Shown here in pieces: positions 4,602 to 7,258 of a DNA stretch of 7,258 bases (position 1 is the stretch's first letter; each line of letters opens with the position of its first letter). Source of the stretch: Bacillota bacterium (lineage in GTDB: Bacteria; Bacillota; Clostridia; Peptostreptococcales; Anaerovoracaceae); contig JAGBGL010000055.1 in assembly GCA_017936025.1 (NCBI GenBank), positions 1-7,258 on the forward strand, given 5' to 3'. The notes beneath the pieces were generated by a model. The model was given only the letters and a program-made list of their open reading frames with translations, was not told the origin of the DNA and searched no databases. A program made the position numbers and the translations under genes.

Positions 4602-7258
4602 ATGAAGAAAAGAGTATGGGCATGGTTGATGACTCTGATAATGATAGTCACAATGGTGCCGGCATCAGCATTTGCAGCAGATGAACCTGCAGATGCATCA
4701 CCTTATACGGTGACAAATCAGGATGCTATCCAGCCGGATCAGACAGGCGGGGTGTATCTGAACAAACAGTTAGAACTGGATTCAAATGGTGAAGGTTATA
4801 TCACACTTGAAACCTACGTAGAAGGTAAAGTAAAGACTTCATCCAAAGCGGTAGACTTTATCATGGTACTGGATATGTCTACAAGTATGAGAGAATCCTT
4901 CAGTAAGCAGCAGACGACTTATACCGAAGTATATACTCTGGATAAGAATGACAGCTATTATGTAAGAACCGACTACGGATATACAGAAGTTGAATGGTGT
5001 GATAACTGTAATGCATGGACTGACGGATGCTGGGGAGTTATTTCCCACCATTCCGGGGATAAATATACTCCGAGAACAGCAGCAGGGCAGGCAGGCACAC
5101 AGTTCTACACAGCAGAAACTGTTGCGTCCATGACAAGACTCGAGGCATTAAAGTCTGCTGCAACTAATTTCGTAGGAACAGTTGCATCTGATACAGGTGA
5201 TCACAGAATTGCGCTGGTAGGTTTTGAAAATGACGCAAGTATCCTTACAGGAGATCCTGTACAATCAGCATTCAAAGATGCTTCTGACAATGAAACCGGT
5301 TTGAAAAATATAATCGGCGGAATCAGCAGCTATGATCTGGAACCGGCTACTGAACATGGAAAGGGTCTGGAACTTGCTGAAAGTATTCTGGCGGCAGACA
5401 CTTCCACTGACAGAGAGCGAGTTGTGATCCTGTTTACAGACGGTGAACCGGAGCCAAATAACAGTAGCAGCTGGTCCTCCGACATCGTATCCGGTGCAGT
5501 GAACAGCGCATACAAACTGAAGAACACACATAATGCATCCGTATATTGCATTTCTGTACTGCCGGGAGCGGCTTCAGCAGGAACAAGCTATATGGATAAA
5601 TATATGAACTATGTTTCTTCAAACTATAAGAATGCAAAATATGAAGGAACATACTCCGGAACAAATAAGGACAGCATCATCAATGCAATCACACCGGGTG
5701 AAGGAACATACGGCGGCAAATACTATCAGGTTGCATCAGATATGGCGAAACTTGAGGATATTTTCGGCAGCATCAGTTCCGATGTTCAGAAAATCGAGCT
5801 GGATGAAGAAACAATTGTTACTGACGTCATGTCAGAATACTTCACAGTTAACGGAGCAGCAGGTGATGTACAGTTATATGTAAGTCCATATACAGGTGAA
5901 GATTCAGACGGAGCGGCTCAGTTTGGAGAAAGAACAGCAGCTGAAGGTGTAACTGCATCAATTGAAAACGGCGTGGTTTCTGTAAGCGGATTTGATTTCG
6001 AACCTGTTATGAATAATGATGACGGAACAGCAAAATCCGGTAAAATGCTCACTATTGTTGTGCCTGTCAAACTGGATGCAGAGGCAACAGAAGGCATGAG
6101 CGGCGAAACTGTACCTTCTAATAACACAGAAGAGGCAAAGGCGTCTATTATTAATGATGATGCTACAGTAGCAGAATTTGCTATCCCTGCAGTAACTCTT
6201 CCAAAAGAAAAAATTGTTATTACAGCGAACAGCGACACAAAAGTATATGACGGAACTGCACTGAAAAATGCAGGATACACATATACTGAAGGTGTTCTGG
6301 CAGACAGTGATGTCCTGACAGCAGTTGTTGAAGGCTCCCAGACAGATGCAGGTGAATCTGCAAACGTAGTTGCTTCATATAAAGTAATGCGCGGAGATGT
6401 TGACGTAACTGACAAATATGACATCACAACAGTAAAGGGAACACTGAAAGTAACACCAAGACCTGTAACACTGACATCTGCAACAGACAGCAAAGTGTAC
6501 GACGGAACAGCGCTGACAAATGACAAAATCACAGTAAGCGGCGATGGCTTTGTAAAAGGTGAAGGTGCATCTTATGACGTGACAGGAAGCCAGTTGGATG
6601 CAGGCTCCAGCGACAATACATTCACATACAAACTGAATGTAGGAACAAAGGCTGAAAACTATAACATCACGACAGAAGAAGGAACACTGACTGTAACGAA
6701 CCGTGCAAATCCGTACGAAATTACGGTAGAAGCAAACAGCGGCGAGTACCTGTACGATGGTGAGGAGAAGACTGCAGAAGGCTTCAAGACACTTGCGTTC
6801 ACACTGAATGGTCAGACATACTCCGCAAGCGGACTGACAGCCAAGACAACAGAGACAGATGCAGGAACCTATCCGGTAAATGTAGTTGGAACAGCAGTTG
6901 TGAAGGATGCAGACGGAAATGATGTAACCGATCAGTTCAAGGTAACTATCGTAAATGGTTCTCTTACAATCAACAAGCGTGTCGTAACACTGACATCTGC
7001 AACAGACAGCAAGCAGTACGACGGTACACCACTCAAGAATGCAAATGTGGCAGTAGACGGCGACGGATTCGCAGATGGCGAAGGTTCAGCATACACCGTA
7101 ACCGGAAGCCAGACTCTGGTAGGATCCAGCGAGAACTACTTCACATACGAGCTGAATGCAGGAACAAATGCTGACAACTATGAAATTTCAACTGCAAACG
7201 GAACACTGACTGTTGTGAACCGTGATGCGAAGTACCTCATCGAAGTGGAAGCAAACAG
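4602..7258 (+). CDS. secreted VWA-domain surface protein with YDG/MBG-like repeats, 3' end beyond window
   Basis: An open frame of 885 codons runs off the window. Residues 1-25 are a signal peptide (MKKR, hydrophobic LMTLIMIVTMVP, cleavage near AFA-AD). Residues about 85-395 form a VWA domain with a complete MIDAS site: DMSTS (D91, S93, S95), a threonine in EPATEHGKGLELA (T250), and FTDGEPEPN (D280). Between DMSTS and RLEALKSA (179-186) is an insertion of roughly 80 residues with a Cys/Trp cluster (132-150). Residues about 396-535 form a beta-rich linker domain starting DVQKIELDEETIVTDVMSEYF, as often follows VWA in Gram-positive adhesins. From 537 on come Ig-like repeats carrying the KVYDGT motif. 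Start: AGGAGG at 4591-4596, five bases before the ATG. The likely role is adhesion or surface display; a sortase signal would lie in the missing C-terminus. Expression is probably controlled by the upstream invertible promoter. The ligand is unknown. Confidence 0.93.
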   Translation, partial: MKKRVWAWLMTLIMIVTMVPASAFAADEPADASPYTVTNQDAIQPDQTGGVYLNKQLELDSNGEGYITLETYVEGKVKTSSKAVDFIMVLDMSTSMRESFSKQQTTYTEVYTLDKNDSYYVRTDYGYTEVEWCDNCNAWTDGCWGVISHHSGDKYTPRTAAGQAGTQFYTAETVASMTRLEALKSAATNFVGTVASDTGDHRIALVGFENDASILTGDPVQSAFKDASDNETGLKNIIGGISSYDLEPATEHGKGLELAESILAADTSTDRERVVILFTDGEPEPNNSSSWSSDIVSGAVNSAYKLKNTHNASVYCISVLPGAASAGTSYMDKYMNYVSSNYKNAKYEGTYSGTNKDSIINAITPGEGTYGGKYYQVASDMAKLEDIFGSISSDVQKIELDEETIVTDVMSEYFTVNGAAGDVQLYVSPYTGEDSDGAAQFGERTAAEGVTASIENGVVSVSGFDFEPVMNNDDGTAKSGKMLTIVVPVKLDAEATEGMSGETVPSNNTEEAKASIINDDATVAEFAIPAVTLPKEKIVITANSDTKVYDGTALKNAGYTYTEGVLADSDVLTAVVEGSQTDAGESANVVASYKVMRGDVDVTDKYDITTVKGTLKVTPRPVTLTSATDSKVYDGTALTNDKITVSGDGFVKGEGASYDVTGSQLDAGSSDNTFTYKLNVGTKAENYNITTEEGTLTVTNRANPYEITVEANSGEYLYDGEEKTAEGFKTLAFTLNGQTYSASGLTAKTTETDAGTYPVNVVGTAVVKDADGNDVTDQFKVTIVNGSLTINKRVVTLTSATDSKQYDGTPLKNANVAVDGDGFADGEGSAYTVTGSQTLVGSSENYFTYELNAGTNADNYEISTANGTLTVVNRDAKYLIEVEAN
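6210..7258 (+). repeat. alternating YDG/MBG-like repeat units within the surface protein
   Basis: Five units are visible: R1 6210-6461 (residues 537-620), R2 6462-6704 (621-701), R3 6705-6980 (702-793), R4 6981-7223 (794-874) and the start of R5 at 7224. R2 and R4 are both 81 residues and closely alike (TLTSATDSKxYDGT near the start, NYxI and GTLTVxNR at the end). R3 (92 residues) and R5 share the (Y)xIxVEAN opening. The pattern is therefore A-B-A-B with a 173-residue period. At DNA level 6465-6493 and 6984-7012 are identical over 29 bases, exactly 519 bases apart. R1 is more divergent. Such units typically form a stalk that projects the N-terminal domain from the wall. Confidence 0.85.

Noticed and set aside
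5918..6532. 204-codon minus-strand open frame opposite the surface gene
   Set aside because: Low-complexity Ser/Val/Thr product opposite a real, repeat-rich coding region; a shadow of the + strand codons.

Overview
The window looks like chromosomal DNA of a Gram-positive, low-to-mid GC bacterium of the Bacillota, most likely an anaerobic gut-type Clostridia. The reasons are strong AGGAGG-type ribosome binding sites, intrinsic terminators, a monofunctional CoaB next to a separate CoaC, and a secreted VWA protein with repeated Ig-like modules. The exact family cannot be fixed from the sequence alone.

Bases 1-3285 are ordinary metabolic chromosome on the + strand: a VOC-fold protein of unknown substrate, coaB and coaC (two steps of coenzyme A synthesis, overlapping by one base), and thrC (threonine synthase). 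The gaps are short (48, -1 and 52 bases) and the first clear terminator is at 3242-3285, so the four genes may be one transcript. The two gaps each hold a small hairpin without a U-tract.

Bases 3286-7258 hold the interesting part. A complete tyrosine recombinase (3399-4238) is followed by a 287-base element (4285-4571) bounded by a perfect 19-bp inverted repeat. Inside are a bidirectional terminator (4361-4431) and, at the right-hand end and pointing right, a promoter with a perfect TATAAT box (4539-4544). Directly downstream is the start of a large secreted surface protein (4602 to beyond the window end) with a signal peptide, a VWA domain with an intact MIDAS metal site, and alternating YDG/MBG-like repeats. 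I read this as a phase-variation switch: the recombinase would invert the promoter segment and so turn the surface protein on or off. As written here the promoter faces the gene, so this is the predicted ON state. In the inverted state the promoter would point back at the recombinase, where a minus-strand terminator-like hairpin (4242-4271) should stop its transcript before it reaches the recombinase gene.

The surface protein may vary at a second level: its repeat units form a 173-residue super-repeat with stretches of identical DNA exactly 519 bases apart, so recombination between units would stay in frame. The protein is cut by the window end, so its length and its anchoring signal are unknown.
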